Shown here in pieces: positions 54,237 to 63,647 of a DNA stretch of 64,000 nucleotides. The stretch comes from an uncultured Aquiluna sp. (lineage in GTDB: Bacteria; Actinomycetota; Actinomycetes; Actinomycetales; Microbacteriaceae). The translations under genes were made by a program, and so were the position numbers. The stretch spans positions 62,001-126,000 of the forward strand of contig CAJJAJ010000009.1 of the NCBI GenBank assembly GCA_905182225.1, read 5' to 3'. The notes below the pieces were generated by a model, which searched no databases, was not told the DNA's origin, and worked only from the letters and a program-made list of their open reading frames with translations. Each line of letters opens with the position of its first letter. Position 1 is the first letter of the stretch.

Positions 54237-55304
54237 CTAGTTATTACATTGCATTGCTGGTAGTTGCTCACCGTTGGCGAACATTTCTATTTTCTCAAGA
54301 GCTTCAGTCAAGTCTCTCACTGAAACAACTGTCAAGTTACTGGGAATCTTGTCAATGGCCTCTTGACAGTTTGCCTCTGGTGCCAAAAAAAGCTCCGCTC
54401 CAGCCTGTTTGGCTCCGAGCATTTTTAGTGCAATTCCCCCGATCGGGCCGACATTTCCATCCGGGTCAATAGTTCCAGTGCCTGCCACGTGAGCACTCCC
54501 GGCCAAGGAGCCTTCCGTGAGAGCATCCAAGACTCCGAGGCTAAAAATCAGCCCGCCGCTTGGTCCACCAACATCTCCGAGCTGGAGATCAAGTTCAAAT
54601 GGAAAGTTGTATGTGTAACCAATCATCGAACCGATAACCCAGGTTTCACCGTTGAGTGAAGGGGTCACCGAGAGTGAAGTTTCCAGACCATCCCTGATCA
54701 CATCAATCCTCAAGGGAGAGTCCTTAGTCAGTTGAATTTGAGCCTTGAATGCATCGAATGTGTCGACCGTCACTCCGCCGGCCGCGGTTATTAGGTCGCC
54801 AGCAATCAAAATTCCAGAGGATGGAGCGCCCTCTAAAACTGTATTTACATACAGAGCCCTAGGGACTTGATGCCCCAGCTTTTTCAGCGCCACGGCAATT
54901 GCATCCTGCTGAGAAACTTCCATTTGCAACGAAGATTCGGCTCTAAATTGCTCGGATGTGAAGCTTGGAGGAAAAATCTCGTCTAGTGGGAGTACAACTT
55001 GATTGGGATCAGCCCATGCATAGAGAACTTGGACCCAGCTAGGGGTCGACTCCCTGTTCCCCAATAATGAAACTGTAGTTACATCGAATCGCGATTCAGA
55101 TTCAAAGGTCTCTACTTCCGTCGAGCTTATGACCTGCGTGCCGTCAATCTGCCCCATGACATTGAAGACTTGTCCGGGACGTTCGATTACAAAACCGGTC
55201 GGCAACACCAAGAGTCCAACGGCGACGATTGAGGCAATTCCAAGAGCCATCCAACCTGCGAAGCGACCTCGTTTAGGCGGTTTGGGTGCATCGAAAAATG
55301 TCAT
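54237..55304 (-). CDS. YlbL-like PDZ and Lon-type (S16) membrane-anchored protease
   Basis: GDVGGPSGGLIFSLGVLDAL (Ser) ... GNVGPIGGIALKMLGAKQAGAELFLAP (Lys); N-terminal TM; likely start MTFFDAPKPPKRG (55304). Confidence 0.88.
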   Translation of the reverse strand: MTFFDAPKPPKRGRFAGWMALGIASIVAVGLLVLPTGFVIERPGQVFNVMGQIDGTQVISSTEVETFESESRFDVTTVSLLGNRESTPSWVQVLYAWADPNQVVLPLDEIFPPSFTSEQFRAESSLQMEVSQQDAIAVALKKLGHQVPRALYVNTVLEGAPSSGILIAGDLITAAGGVTVDTFDAFKAQIQLTKDSPLRIDVIRDGLETSLSVTPSLNGETWVIGSMIGYTYNFPFELDLQLGDVGGPSGGLIFSLGVLDALTEGSLAGSAHVAGTGTIDPDGNVGPIGGIALKMLGAKQAGAELFLAPEANCQEAIDKIPSNLTVVSVRDLTEALEKIEMFANGEQLPAMQCNN

Positions 55305-55440
55305 TGCTCCAATGCTAGGCAGTGCAACCCGCATTAGCGCCAAGGACACTAACGCCCTTGGCGAACAGGAGCAATTTGACAGCGGATTTGCAGCCTGCCT
55401 GGCAAAGGACAGGGTAGTTTTCTCCTAAAAGAGGTGCCCC

Positions 55441-56718
55441 TTGGAAGAACAGCCAAATCGCGAAGAACTTGAACGCTTGATTCGAAAGATGATGGAATCG
55501 GGCCAACTGGATCCGGAAGATCTTGCCAAAATAGCCGGGTTCAGTGCTGACCCTTCGATGCTGAGTGACCTATTTGGACAAGTATCGGCGATGACGGGCG
55601 AAGCCGGAGAGCCGGTGAACTGGAAACTTGCCCTTGATCAAGCGCTCGAACTTTCCAAGAAAACCGAAAGGCCAGCAAATTCCGCCCTGGAAGCCGAACT
55701 GGAAAATGCGTTTGCCATGGCCCGCCTCTGGCTAAGCGAGGCCACGGAATTCACGAACCCAAATCCTTCCAAAAAACTTACTCGGTCAATGTGGGCACAA
55801 GAAGCAATGCCACTTTTCAGAGAGCTCTCAGAGCCAGTCGCCAACAGCATGGCTGCAGCACTAAGTGAGAACTTAGGAAACACGCTTCCACCCGAGTTGA
55901 GCCAGATGTTGGCACCAGCTAAAAACTTTATTGGCAATGCTGGAGCTTCGATATTTGCCATGCAATTGGGTCAAGCCATCGGAAAGCTTTCCTCAGAGGT
56001 TTTACTTTCGGGCGAAATAGGAATTCCTCTTACCGCTAGGCCTGGAATCATCGCTCAAAACTTAGGAGAGTTTCTTCAAGACCTTGAGACCCCAAAGAGC
56101 GAGGTCGTCATTTACCTTGCGACCCGTGAACTGGCAATCGCTTCGCTTTATAACCAAGCCGGTTGGCTGCGAGAACAAATCATCACCCAGGTACGAGAGT
56201 TTGCCGCCGGACTCACTGTCGACTTGAGTGGCATTGAGGAAATTGCGTCTCGAATCGACCCGACTGATCCAGGTTCAATGGAGCAAATCATTGAAGCCAG
56301 CGCAATGGTTTCGCCAAGAAGTCCCGAGCAAGAGCAGGCCTTGGAGCGCATAGAAACTGTTCTGGCACTCATCGAAGGATGGGTCGACGCGACCTCGCTG
56401 CAGGCAACCAAAAGACTTCCGAACATTCAAGCAGTTGTGGAAATATTTAATCGCAAACGAGCCACCAGCGGTGCTTCCGCAAAAACCTTCGAAGCTCTTC
56501 TCGGCCTTGAAATGAGGCCTCGACTCAGAAGAGAGGCCACTTTGATGTGGCAGCGAGTAGTAGCGGAAATCGGTAAAGGCGCTTCGGATGCCCTTTGGTC
56601 GCACCCCGACCAAATGCCAACCGCACTTGAAATTGAAAATCCAGATTCATTGATTGCCCGCATCAAAAATGGCGGCGATGATTTTGAAGATGAGCTCCGC
56701 AAATTCCTTACTGACTAA
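55441..56718 (+). CDS. Zincin_2/DUF2342-family protein ('putative hydrolase'), possibly inactive
   Basis: NWKLALDQA...ENAFAMARLWLSEATEF and MWQRVVAEIGKGASDALWSHPDQMPTALEIENPDSLIARI; position next to ylbL-like gene. Confidence 0.78.
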   Translation: MEEQPNREELERLIRKMMESGQLDPEDLAKIAGFSADPSMLSDLFGQVSAMTGEAGEPVNWKLALDQALELSKKTERPANSALEAELENAFAMARLWLSEATEFTNPNPSKKLTRSMWAQEAMPLFRELSEPVANSMAAALSENLGNTLPPELSQMLAPAKNFIGNAGASIFAMQLGQAIGKLSSEVLLSGEIGIPLTARPGIIAQNLGEFLQDLETPKSEVVIYLATRELAIASLYNQAGWLREQIITQVREFAAGLTVDLSGIEEIASRIDPTDPGSMEQIIEASAMVSPRSPEQEQALERIETVLALIEGWVDATSLQATKRLPNIQAVVEIFNRKRATSGASAKTFEALLGLEMRPRLRREATLMWQRVVAEIGKGASDALWSHPDQMPTALEIENPDSLIARIKNGGDDFEDELRKFLTD

Positions 56719-56800
56719 ATCAAATTCTCTTTCTGCCGCTTAGCTTCGGGCTGTGGAGAACGCTTCACGAGAATAGCTCGGGGGCAGCAAACTACCTCAG

Positions 56801-57805
56801 GTGGTAAGACAAATTAACCCCGGCCTCGCAAGATTGTGGATCGACGACACGACACGACAATACGGAGTCAACTCTGAAGTGCTGTTGGCAAACCTTTCCA
56901 ATGAGCAATTCAGAGCGCTGGACTTCTTAGAGACTGGCATCAGCGACAATCAGCTGTCACTCTTGCCAAAAATGGCGAGCGCCGATGCAGAAACCACCAA
57001 CGAACTCATCGAGCGCTTAGGTCCGCTACTTTCTAGAACATCGTCATTCATGCCCACCTTCACTGAGCATGAAATTTCCAGGCGTTTTTCGGAAATAATG
57101 AGGCTCTACTTGCTGGGCCTCGATGACCCAGCAGAAATCTTGCGAGCGCGAAAAGGCCTTCGCGTTTTTCTTTCCAAACTCGACCGAACTGGGCTGACCC
57201 TTCTTAGAGCCCTGAACGCCTCTGCAGTCACAAACGTCTTTACCAACGACCACTCAAAAGTCTTGCCGGGAGACACCGTTGAAATGGGCTACCCGCAGCC
57301 CTTTCTTGGAATGCAGCGAGTAAGAGCAGTTAAATCCGATGCGGATGGCCTTAGCATTCAGCTTCACAGCAGAGTAAGTTCAGCATTTGACCAGGCGGAC
57401 TTAGCAATTCTTGTGTGCCATGACATCATCCAGCCTGCCGACTATCAGCCTTGGTTATCACGCGACGTCCCACACCTGGCAATTTGCTTCGATGAATCAG
57501 GTGTCCAGATTTCTCACATCGTAATCCCCGGTGTCACACCATGTCTGGGGTGCGTTGAGCTTCATCGAATAAACAATGTGCCCAACTGGATCAAGATAGC
57601 GACCCAGTTGGCAAGCCTTGACCGTGATCTGGCCGATAGTGCACTTATGTTATTTTCAGGAGGGGTTGCCCTGTCAAAGTCATTGAACTTCCTGGACAGA
57701 CTCAAAAATCAGGAACCCCTGGAAATGGTCCGCCTAGAGCGCTCCGGAGAAGTGGTAACGAGCAAGGCTAACTGGTCGGAGTGTGGCTGCCGAAACGCTT
57801 TATAA
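56801..57805 (+). CDS. Orphan cyclodehydratase/ThiF-like protein with Cys-x2-Cys ... Cys-x-Cys motif
   Basis: GVTPCLGCVELHR and SECGCRNAL; located between DUF2342-type and uvrD2-type genes as in other actinobacteria. Confidence 0.7.
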   Translation: MVRQINPGLARLWIDDTTRQYGVNSEVLLANLSNEQFRALDFLETGISDNQLSLLPKMASADAETTNELIERLGPLLSRTSSFMPTFTEHEISRRFSEIMRLYLLGLDDPAEILRARKGLRVFLSKLDRTGLTLLRALNASAVTNVFTNDHSKVLPGDTVEMGYPQPFLGMQRVRAVKSDADGLSIQLHSRVSSAFDQADLAILVCHDIIQPADYQPWLSRDVPHLAICFDESGVQISHIVIPGVTPCLGCVELHRINNVPNWIKIATQLASLDRDLADSALMLFSGGVALSKSLNFLDRLKNQEPLEMVRLERSGEVVTSKANWSECGCRNAL

Positions 57806-59414
57806 AATCTGAAGGGTTTTTATCCAGTCTTGAACTCACCTGCAAAGAGTCCTTCGCTCGAGTAATGGCAACGTAAAACAGCCGCTGCTCTTCTGCGATT
57901 TCAGCTTCCGTCTTTGCGTACCCAATTGGGAAATAGTTCTGATTCACTCCTATTAGAAAAACCTTGGCAAACTCCAGACCCTTTGTCCCGTGAATTGTTG
58001 CCAACATAACCGCGTCACGCATTGGCTCATGTCCTGAGCGCTCCCGCTCGTCAAGTTCCCGCAGGTAGTCGTCCAAGTTCGGCTCATCAAGCTCTTCAAG
58101 AACTTCTAGAAACCAGTTGAGAGCGAGCCACTTCTCATCCTTATTTGCTCTTGATTTCCAGCCAAGTGCCGAGATTATTTTAGAGACCTCCATGAACAAG
58201 GGTTCTTTAGGCTCCGACGTCTGAAGAGCTCTAATGGCCCCTGCGCCTTGGATGACCTCTGGACGCTTGAAAAACCTTCCAGATCCACGGACTTGATAAT
58301 CAACACTAGAGTTTTTTAGCTCTTGCTCTATTTTTACAAGCTGAGCATTGGTTCGAGCAAGCACCGCTATCTCACCGCGGCCAACGCCGTTTTCCAGGAA
58401 CTCATTTATTTGCCGCACCACGCTCAGCGCTTCGTCGCCGGCATTCTTGAAGGTCTTAAAAACAGGCTTTTCAGAAACTTGACGAATTGCCTCGAGAGGC
58501 GTGTCTGGGCTGACTCGATTCGCAAGAGCTACCACTTCTTGACTTGATCGATAGTTGCGGTTGAGTTCAAATACTTGCGCTTTTTCATATCGATCCTGAA
58601 AGCCGGTCAAAAAATCGCTGCGGGCGCCCGCAAATGTGTAGATGGTCTGCCTGGGGTCTCCGACCACGCATAGCTCTTGCCTGTCCCCTAGCCAGGTTTC
58701 GAGAAGAGCCTGCTGGAGTGGCGAAATATCTTGATACTCATCCACGGTGAAAAACCGATATTGCTGCTGGACATGGGCCAGCATTCGCGGCTGGTCTCTC
58801 AGCATTCCAACGCAGAGCAACAACGCATCTTCCCAGTCGATTATTCGGCGCTTTTGCTTGAGTAATTCAAATGCACGAAAAAACTCGCCGAATCTTTCGG
58901 TACCAAGGCTGGAGCCCTCAGGTCTTGAAGCTTGATACTTCTCTGGATCCGTCATTGAATACCGGACATATTCGACTTCTGCTTGGAGGCTCGACTTTAG
59001 TTCGGCAGTTGCGCGAATCCCCATTTGCTCAAGAACCTCTTGAATTAGTGGCCCCTTATGGGTGACGAGTTTCGGGGCAAAACTGTCTGTCAGTTGGGGC
59101 CAAAAAAATTGCAGCTGCGTAAGCGCCGCAGAGTGAAAAGTCCTGACCGCAACGTCTTGGGCCCCCAAGGACCTGAGCCGCGTTCTAAGCTCGGCAGCCG
59201 CACGGTTGGTGTAGGTAAGAGCAAATACCCGGTTCGCGGCGTAGCTACCGCTCTGAATACCGTAGGCGATGCGGTGGCTAACAGTTCTGGTTTTTCCACT
59301 ACCAGCACCTGCAATTATGGCGACCGGTCCCTGCAGGGCCTGGGCGGCCGCAGCCTGATCGTCATCGAGTCCAGCCAAAAGCTGGCTCGGAGTCAGATCT
59401 GAAGTCATTAGCAA
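57768..59414 (-). CDS. uvrD2: Superfamily I DNA helicase, UvrD2-like, short form
   Basis: GPVAIIAGAGSGKTRTVSHRIAYG, FFTVDEYQDISPLQQALL, VMLATIHGTKGLEFAKVFL, LFYVAITRAKDSLQVSSR; ends shortly after motif VI. Confidence 0.85.
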   Translation of the reverse strand: MLMTSDLTPSQLLAGLDDDQAAAAQALQGPVAIIAGAGSGKTRTVSHRIAYGIQSGSYAANRVFALTYTNRAAAELRTRLRSLGAQDVAVRTFHSAALTQLQFFWPQLTDSFAPKLVTHKGPLIQEVLEQMGIRATAELKSSLQAEVEYVRYSMTDPEKYQASRPEGSSLGTERFGEFFRAFELLKQKRRIIDWEDALLLCVGMLRDQPRMLAHVQQQYRFFTVDEYQDISPLQQALLETWLGDRQELCVVGDPRQTIYTFAGARSDFLTGFQDRYEKAQVFELNRNYRSSQEVVALANRVSPDTPLEAIRQVSEKPVFKTFKNAGDEALSVVRQINEFLENGVGRGEIAVLARTNAQLVKIEQELKNSSVDYQVRGSGRFFKRPEVIQGAGAIRALQTSEPKEPLFMEVSKIISALGWKSRANKDEKWLALNWFLEVLEELDEPNLDDYLRELDERERSGHEPMRDAVMLATIHGTKGLEFAKVFLIGVNQNYFPIGYAKTEAEIAEEQRLFYVAITRAKDSLQVSSRLDKNPSDFIKRFGSHTPTS

Positions 59415-59467
59415 TCCTTATGCTGCGCGTGGCGTTTACTCCAAGAGCGCGGTGAACAATCTAACCT

Positions 59468-60604
59468 GTGACCGTGGGAAGACCTAGTCTGATATTAGCC
59501 GCGCTGGCAGCGGATGCTGCCCCGGGGTTCACCTTCCGCAGCTATCGGAGGGTTGAAACCAATCCCGACATTGATCAACTACAACTTTGGGACCAAGATG
59601 GCGCCTCTTATCAGCTGCTAATCCCTGCCACGCCGGCCGGGGAGTCCGAAGTTGCAATAGAGCTGCAGGCCCTAAAAATAATTGAGCCCCACCAGGAAGT
59701 GCTCGGGCTAGACACTCCTCGACTTATCGGTCAAAGCATGGACTCCGATGGAACCAAAGCCCTGTTGCTTTCTCTCCTGGGTGGTGAAACCACAGACTTG
59801 GCAAAATATGCTCCCGGTCTATTTTCCAAGAGCATAGGCGAGGTGCTCGCTCGTATTCATAACCTCAGCCCGGACATCATTAGTGACGCTGGCCTCTTGG
59901 AGTATGACGCAGCAAGCATCTTAAGACACAAGGTCGCCGAGATAGACAGCATTGCTCAGACCGGCAGAGTCCCAGCAGCTCTGCTTTCCAGGTGGGAGGC
60001 GGCTACCGAAGATATTGGGTTGTTTCGTTTTCACCCGACAGCTATTCATGGGAACGTCAGCCAAGACACAGTCATGGTCAGTGCTCAGAAAGTCAATGGA
60101 CTGTCTGGTTGGAGCTCACTGAAGGTTGGCGATCCCGCAGAAGACCTGCGATGGCTGACCGGAGGAGCCCTCAGGACGACCCTTGAGGACACGATTCTTA
60201 ACTACCGTGCGGCAAGGGAAACGGCTGACGAAAACATCAGTCAACGCGCCCAGCTCTACTCGGAGCTCGAGCTTGGCAGCTGGCTGGCATACTGCATCCA
60301 AAACAAAGACGAGAAGGAAATCAGCCAGGCCGAGGACATGATTGCCGAACTGCGCAACCAACTCGAAAGCGGCAATCTCAGAAGCCTCAGGGCCTCAAGC
60401 TTCGCCGGCATTGCGTCGCTCAGCGCGAATCAAGAGGCTCACGTCGATAGTTCTAGCCCGCTAGAGGACCAGGACCTCGAGACCCAAGAGCTTGCACAGC
60501 AACAGGATAAAGACATAGCGGACATAGCTGCGGGAGAGGTCCTAGAGGCCGACTTTATTGAGGATGCTGACGCGGAAACTAAAAACGAAGAGGAGCTTTT
60601 CTAA
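59468..60604 (+). CDS. Aminoglycoside-phosphotransferase-fold protein, probable pseudokinase
   Basis: APH-like C-lobe: IHGNVSQDTVMV and LSGWSSLKVGDPAEDLRWL in place of HGDxxxxN and (I)DW. Confidence 0.7.
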   Translation: MTVGRPSLILAALAADAAPGFTFRSYRRVETNPDIDQLQLWDQDGASYQLLIPATPAGESEVAIELQALKIIEPHQEVLGLDTPRLIGQSMDSDGTKALLLSLLGGETTDLAKYAPGLFSKSIGEVLARIHNLSPDIISDAGLLEYDAASILRHKVAEIDSIAQTGRVPAALLSRWEAATEDIGLFRFHPTAIHGNVSQDTVMVSAQKVNGLSGWSSLKVGDPAEDLRWLTGGALRTTLEDTILNYRAARETADENISQRAQLYSELELGSWLAYCIQNKDEKEISQAEDMIAELRNQLESGNLRSLRASSFAGIASLSANQEAHVDSSSPLEDQDLETQELAQQQDKDIADIAAGEVLEADFIEDADAETKNEEELF

Positions 60605-63600
60605 AAGCCCTTAGCTTTTCCATCAGCTCGTTCTCCGATGGCACTTCGGGGGATATCTCTTGCGAGTCGCCTGCGAAAAAGAATGACGCTTTCACCCTCT
60701 CAACACCAACGCCAAGCCACCGCGATAGTCCAATACGATAAAGGCCAAGCTGCACGGCCTTGTTGGCAACTTCCGCTTTTGACTCGGGGGCAGAACCAGA
60801 TTTCCAGTCGATAACTTCGAAGCCGTCTTCTGTTTGATAGACGGCGTCTAGTTTGCAAACAACCACCGTGCCGCCGAGTTCAAACTCGAGTGCTTGTTCA
60901 ACATAAATAGGCTTGAGGCTTTCGAACCTAGAGTCAAGGAATGCCTGCCCAAGTTCCCGATCTTGCTCTTGCCAATCGGAGATATCCAAATCAGCCTCCA
61001 ACTCAAACGCCTCCTCCAGGCGCTCGTGAAACTGTGTTCCTCTTGCAGCAGCCTCAGAGAACGACACCGGAAGCGGGCGAGCAATCTGGGCCCAGAAGGC
61101 ATCCGGCTCAGTAAGTAGCTGGACAATTTTGGACGCAGATAAACGCAAGGGTAGCTCCACTGGCTTTGGGTTTCTAAGTAGTTCCGCCTGTTCGATGATT
61201 GCAGCCAGCTGCCGACTTTCACTAACCCTTGCCGGAGTCGCACTGGTCACATTTTCGGCAGCAGCGAGTTGTGAATCACGGCTCTTGCCAAGTGGGTCGG
61301 CAGGCCAAATTTCGGATTTGACCAGATTGGCGAGTGGGTTTGCTACCGCTGGCTCTGGAATGGGCTCAAGCAACTGAGCAAGCCCCACGCTAATTAGCTC
61401 CTCCAGATAGGGGGCGATCGGGCGCGGATTTAGAATCCCTGCCTTGTAATAACTAGCCGACAGCAAAAGGTCCCTTCCAGCCCGAGTAATTGCAACGTAA
61501 GCAAGCCTCCGTTCCTCGATATCGTGCTTGGCCCGGTTTTCTGAAGCAAAATCTTCAGTGGCCGCCTTGAGTTGCTTTTGAGTAGCCGCCTGACGCCAAG
61601 ACAGTTGAGGTATCCAATCGCGGTCCTGCCTTATTTCATGAGGAAGCTTCCCGATTGCCAGCCAGCCTTTTGAGTCTCGAGAGTCGACCGGAAAAGATCC
61701 TTGAACCAAACCTGCAACCGCCACAAAGTCCCACTCGAGACCCTTTGCCGCGTGAACGCTCATCAGCTGCACAACTCCAGCCTTGGCCCCGGTCTTTGGC
61801 ATTTCAAATCTCTCACTGTTCACCGCATAATCGAGCCAGCCCAACAAGCCTGAAATAGATGGGCGCAGGGCGCTGACTTCGTAGTCTGAAATGCGGGCGA
61901 TAAAACCCTCTAGATTTGCCAGCGGCGTCTTAGTGCGGGCGTGCGCATAAAGCTCAATGTCTAATTCCAGCTCTCTTGCGACCGCCCAAGAAAATTCACT
62001 GACGCCAAGGGAAAGTTGCGTTCTCATCAGGTGAAATAGCTCGCTAGCCTGCACCATTCTCTCGAGTCCGGCCTCGGAAATCTCGGCAAACTCTCTCGAA
62101 CTCGGTTTACGAAGTTCGTCCAGTGCCTCAACCAATGTGAGTGGAATCTCCGCAGTGACCTCTTTTCGCATGCGAGTAAGTTTTCTTGCAAATTTATGGA
62201 GCTGGGCGATGTCTCTTGGTGCAATCCTGAATTTAGGGCCCGACAAAATTCGCATAAGCTCAGCTCCGGCTTCGGGATCGGCGATCACCCTCAATGCAGC
62301 CAACAGATCCAGCACCTCGGGCTGCTCAAGCAACCCGGAAAGCCCGGTTATTTCGACCTCGAGCCCGTTCTCCTCGAGGGCATCGGCGAAGAGCCGCATG
62401 GCCTGCTTTGAACGGAACAAAACCGCGGCACTGGTTTCACCGTTCATTCTTTCCGAAAGCCACAAAGCCACTCTTGCGCTTTCGGCTGCATCGTCTTGGC
62501 AAACAATCGCCGAAACGGTGCAATCTCGATCAAGCCCCGCAGTCAGGCTTACCGGACTGACGAACGAATCATCCTGCAGCAGCTCGCTCACTAAATTGGC
62601 CGCATCCACGATCGCCTGGCCAGACCTCCAGCTCGCGCTCAGTGAAAACTGTTCAGCGACACCAAAATCACTAGCAAAACCACTCAGGTTTGCGCTGCTG
62701 GCGCCGCGCCAACCGTAGATCGCTTGGTTGGGATCACCGACCGCCATAACTGGCTTTCCGGCGAACAGCCTCGAGAGCAACATGGTCTGAATGCCGGAGG
62801 TGTCTTGATACTCATCCAAGAGCACAAATTTATGAGAAAGCTCCAGGTCCTGCCTCTCAAGGGCCATTAGTGCGAGAGCCACTTGATCTGAAAAATCGAC
62901 CAGTCCCCTAGTCTTTTTTTGGCGTTGATACTGCCTTGCAAGCTCGAACACCAATGTTGAAGAATGCACAGTATCCAGGAGTGTCTGGTGGTATGCGTAG
63001 ACCCCATCGCCACCCTTATCAGACTGCGGCAGAGCTGCAATCTGTTGAGCAAAATCTTGCAGGTAGGAAATTGCCTCATCGGCTGACTGCTGGTTATCCG
63101 TAAGAGAGCCGCTGGCACCTAAGACCTTCTCGGTCAAGTAATCGAGTGTCCTGTCCCAGTTCAATAACTCTGAAAAATCGGAAATTTTAGCGTTTGCAAC
63201 CACCTCCCTCGCTAGTGAAATTGCCCCCGCTTCGGTTAGTAGGACAGCGTCTGCCTCGAAGCCGACCTGTAATGACAGTGATCTAAAGATTTCATTTCCA
63301 AAAGAGTTATAAGTGGTTATTTTGGGCGGATCAAAATCATCCCCCAGCCCTTTCGGCCAATAGCTTGACTCCCGGAGCTTTACCAATCCAGATTGGATTC
63401 TGGTAGCTAGCTCACTCGCGGCTTTCCTAGTGAAGGTCAAGCCGAGAATTTCACTCGGTTTTGCCAGCTGATTAGCAACTAAGTAGAGGGTTCTGACTGA
63501 CATCAACTCAGTTTTTCCACTTCCGGCACCGGCAATAACGAGGCTTGGACCCGTCGTGCTTGCTGACGAGATCGCCGCCTCCTGCTCATCGGTGAGTTTG

Positions 63601-63647
63601 TGTTTTGAAACAACAGAAAAAATTTCTTGGGCCGAGAAATTAGTCAT
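60579..63647 (-). CDS. adnB: UvrD/Rep-type helicase-nuclease subunit, AdnB-like
   Basis: SLVIAGAGSGKTELMSVR, VLLDEYQDTSGIQTMLLSRL, VAITRAGRDLLLS, C-terminal PD-(D/E)xK CKLDAVYQTEDGFEVIDWKSG; start probably MTNFSAQE (63647), overlapping the upstream gene by 8 nt. Confidence 0.85.
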   Translation of the reverse strand: MTNFSAQEIFSVVSKHKLTDEQEAAISSASTTGPSLVIAGAGSGKTELMSVRTLYLVANQLAKPSEILGLTFTRKAASELATRIQSGLVKLRESSYWPKGLGDDFDPPKITTYNSFGNEIFRSLSLQVGFEADAVLLTEAGAISLAREVVANAKISDFSELLNWDRTLDYLTEKVLGASGSLTDNQQSADEAISYLQDFAQQIAALPQSDKGGDGVYAYHQTLLDTVHSSTLVFELARQYQRQKKTRGLVDFSDQVALALMALERQDLELSHKFVLLDEYQDTSGIQTMLLSRLFAGKPVMAVGDPNQAIYGWRGASSANLSGFASDFGVAEQFSLSASWRSGQAIVDAANLVSELLQDDSFVSPVSLTAGLDRDCTVSAIVCQDDAAESARVALWLSERMNGETSAAVLFRSKQAMRLFADALEENGLEVEITGLSGLLEQPEVLDLLAALRVIADPEAGAELMRILSGPKFRIAPRDIAQLHKFARKLTRMRKEVTAEIPLTLVEALDELRKPSSREFAEISEAGLERMVQASELFHLMRTQLSLGVSEFSWAVARELELDIELYAHARTKTPLANLEGFIARISDYEVSALRPSISGLLGWLDYAVNSERFEMPKTGAKAGVVQLMSVHAAKGLEWDFVAVAGLVQGSFPVDSRDSKGWLAIGKLPHEIRQDRDWIPQLSWRQAATQKQLKAATEDFASENRAKHDIEERRLAYVAITRAGRDLLLSASYYKAGILNPRPIAPYLEELISVGLAQLLEPIPEPAVANPLANLVKSEIWPADPLGKSRDSQLAAAENVTSATPARVSESRQLAAIIEQAELLRNPKPVELPLRLSASKIVQLLTEPDAFWAQIARPLPVSFSEAAARGTQFHERLEEAFELEADLDISDWQEQDRELGQAFLDSRFESLKPIYVEQALEFELGGTVVVCKLDAVYQTEDGFEVIDWKSGSAPESKAEVANKAVQLGLYRIGLSRWLGVGVERVKASFFFAGDSQEISPEVPSENELMEKLRAFRKAPLRF

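Noticed and set aside
62137-62718. 193 aa plus-strand ORF antisense to adnB-like gene
   Set aside because: Shadow ORF within a high-confidence helicase; low-complexity Ser/Ala composition
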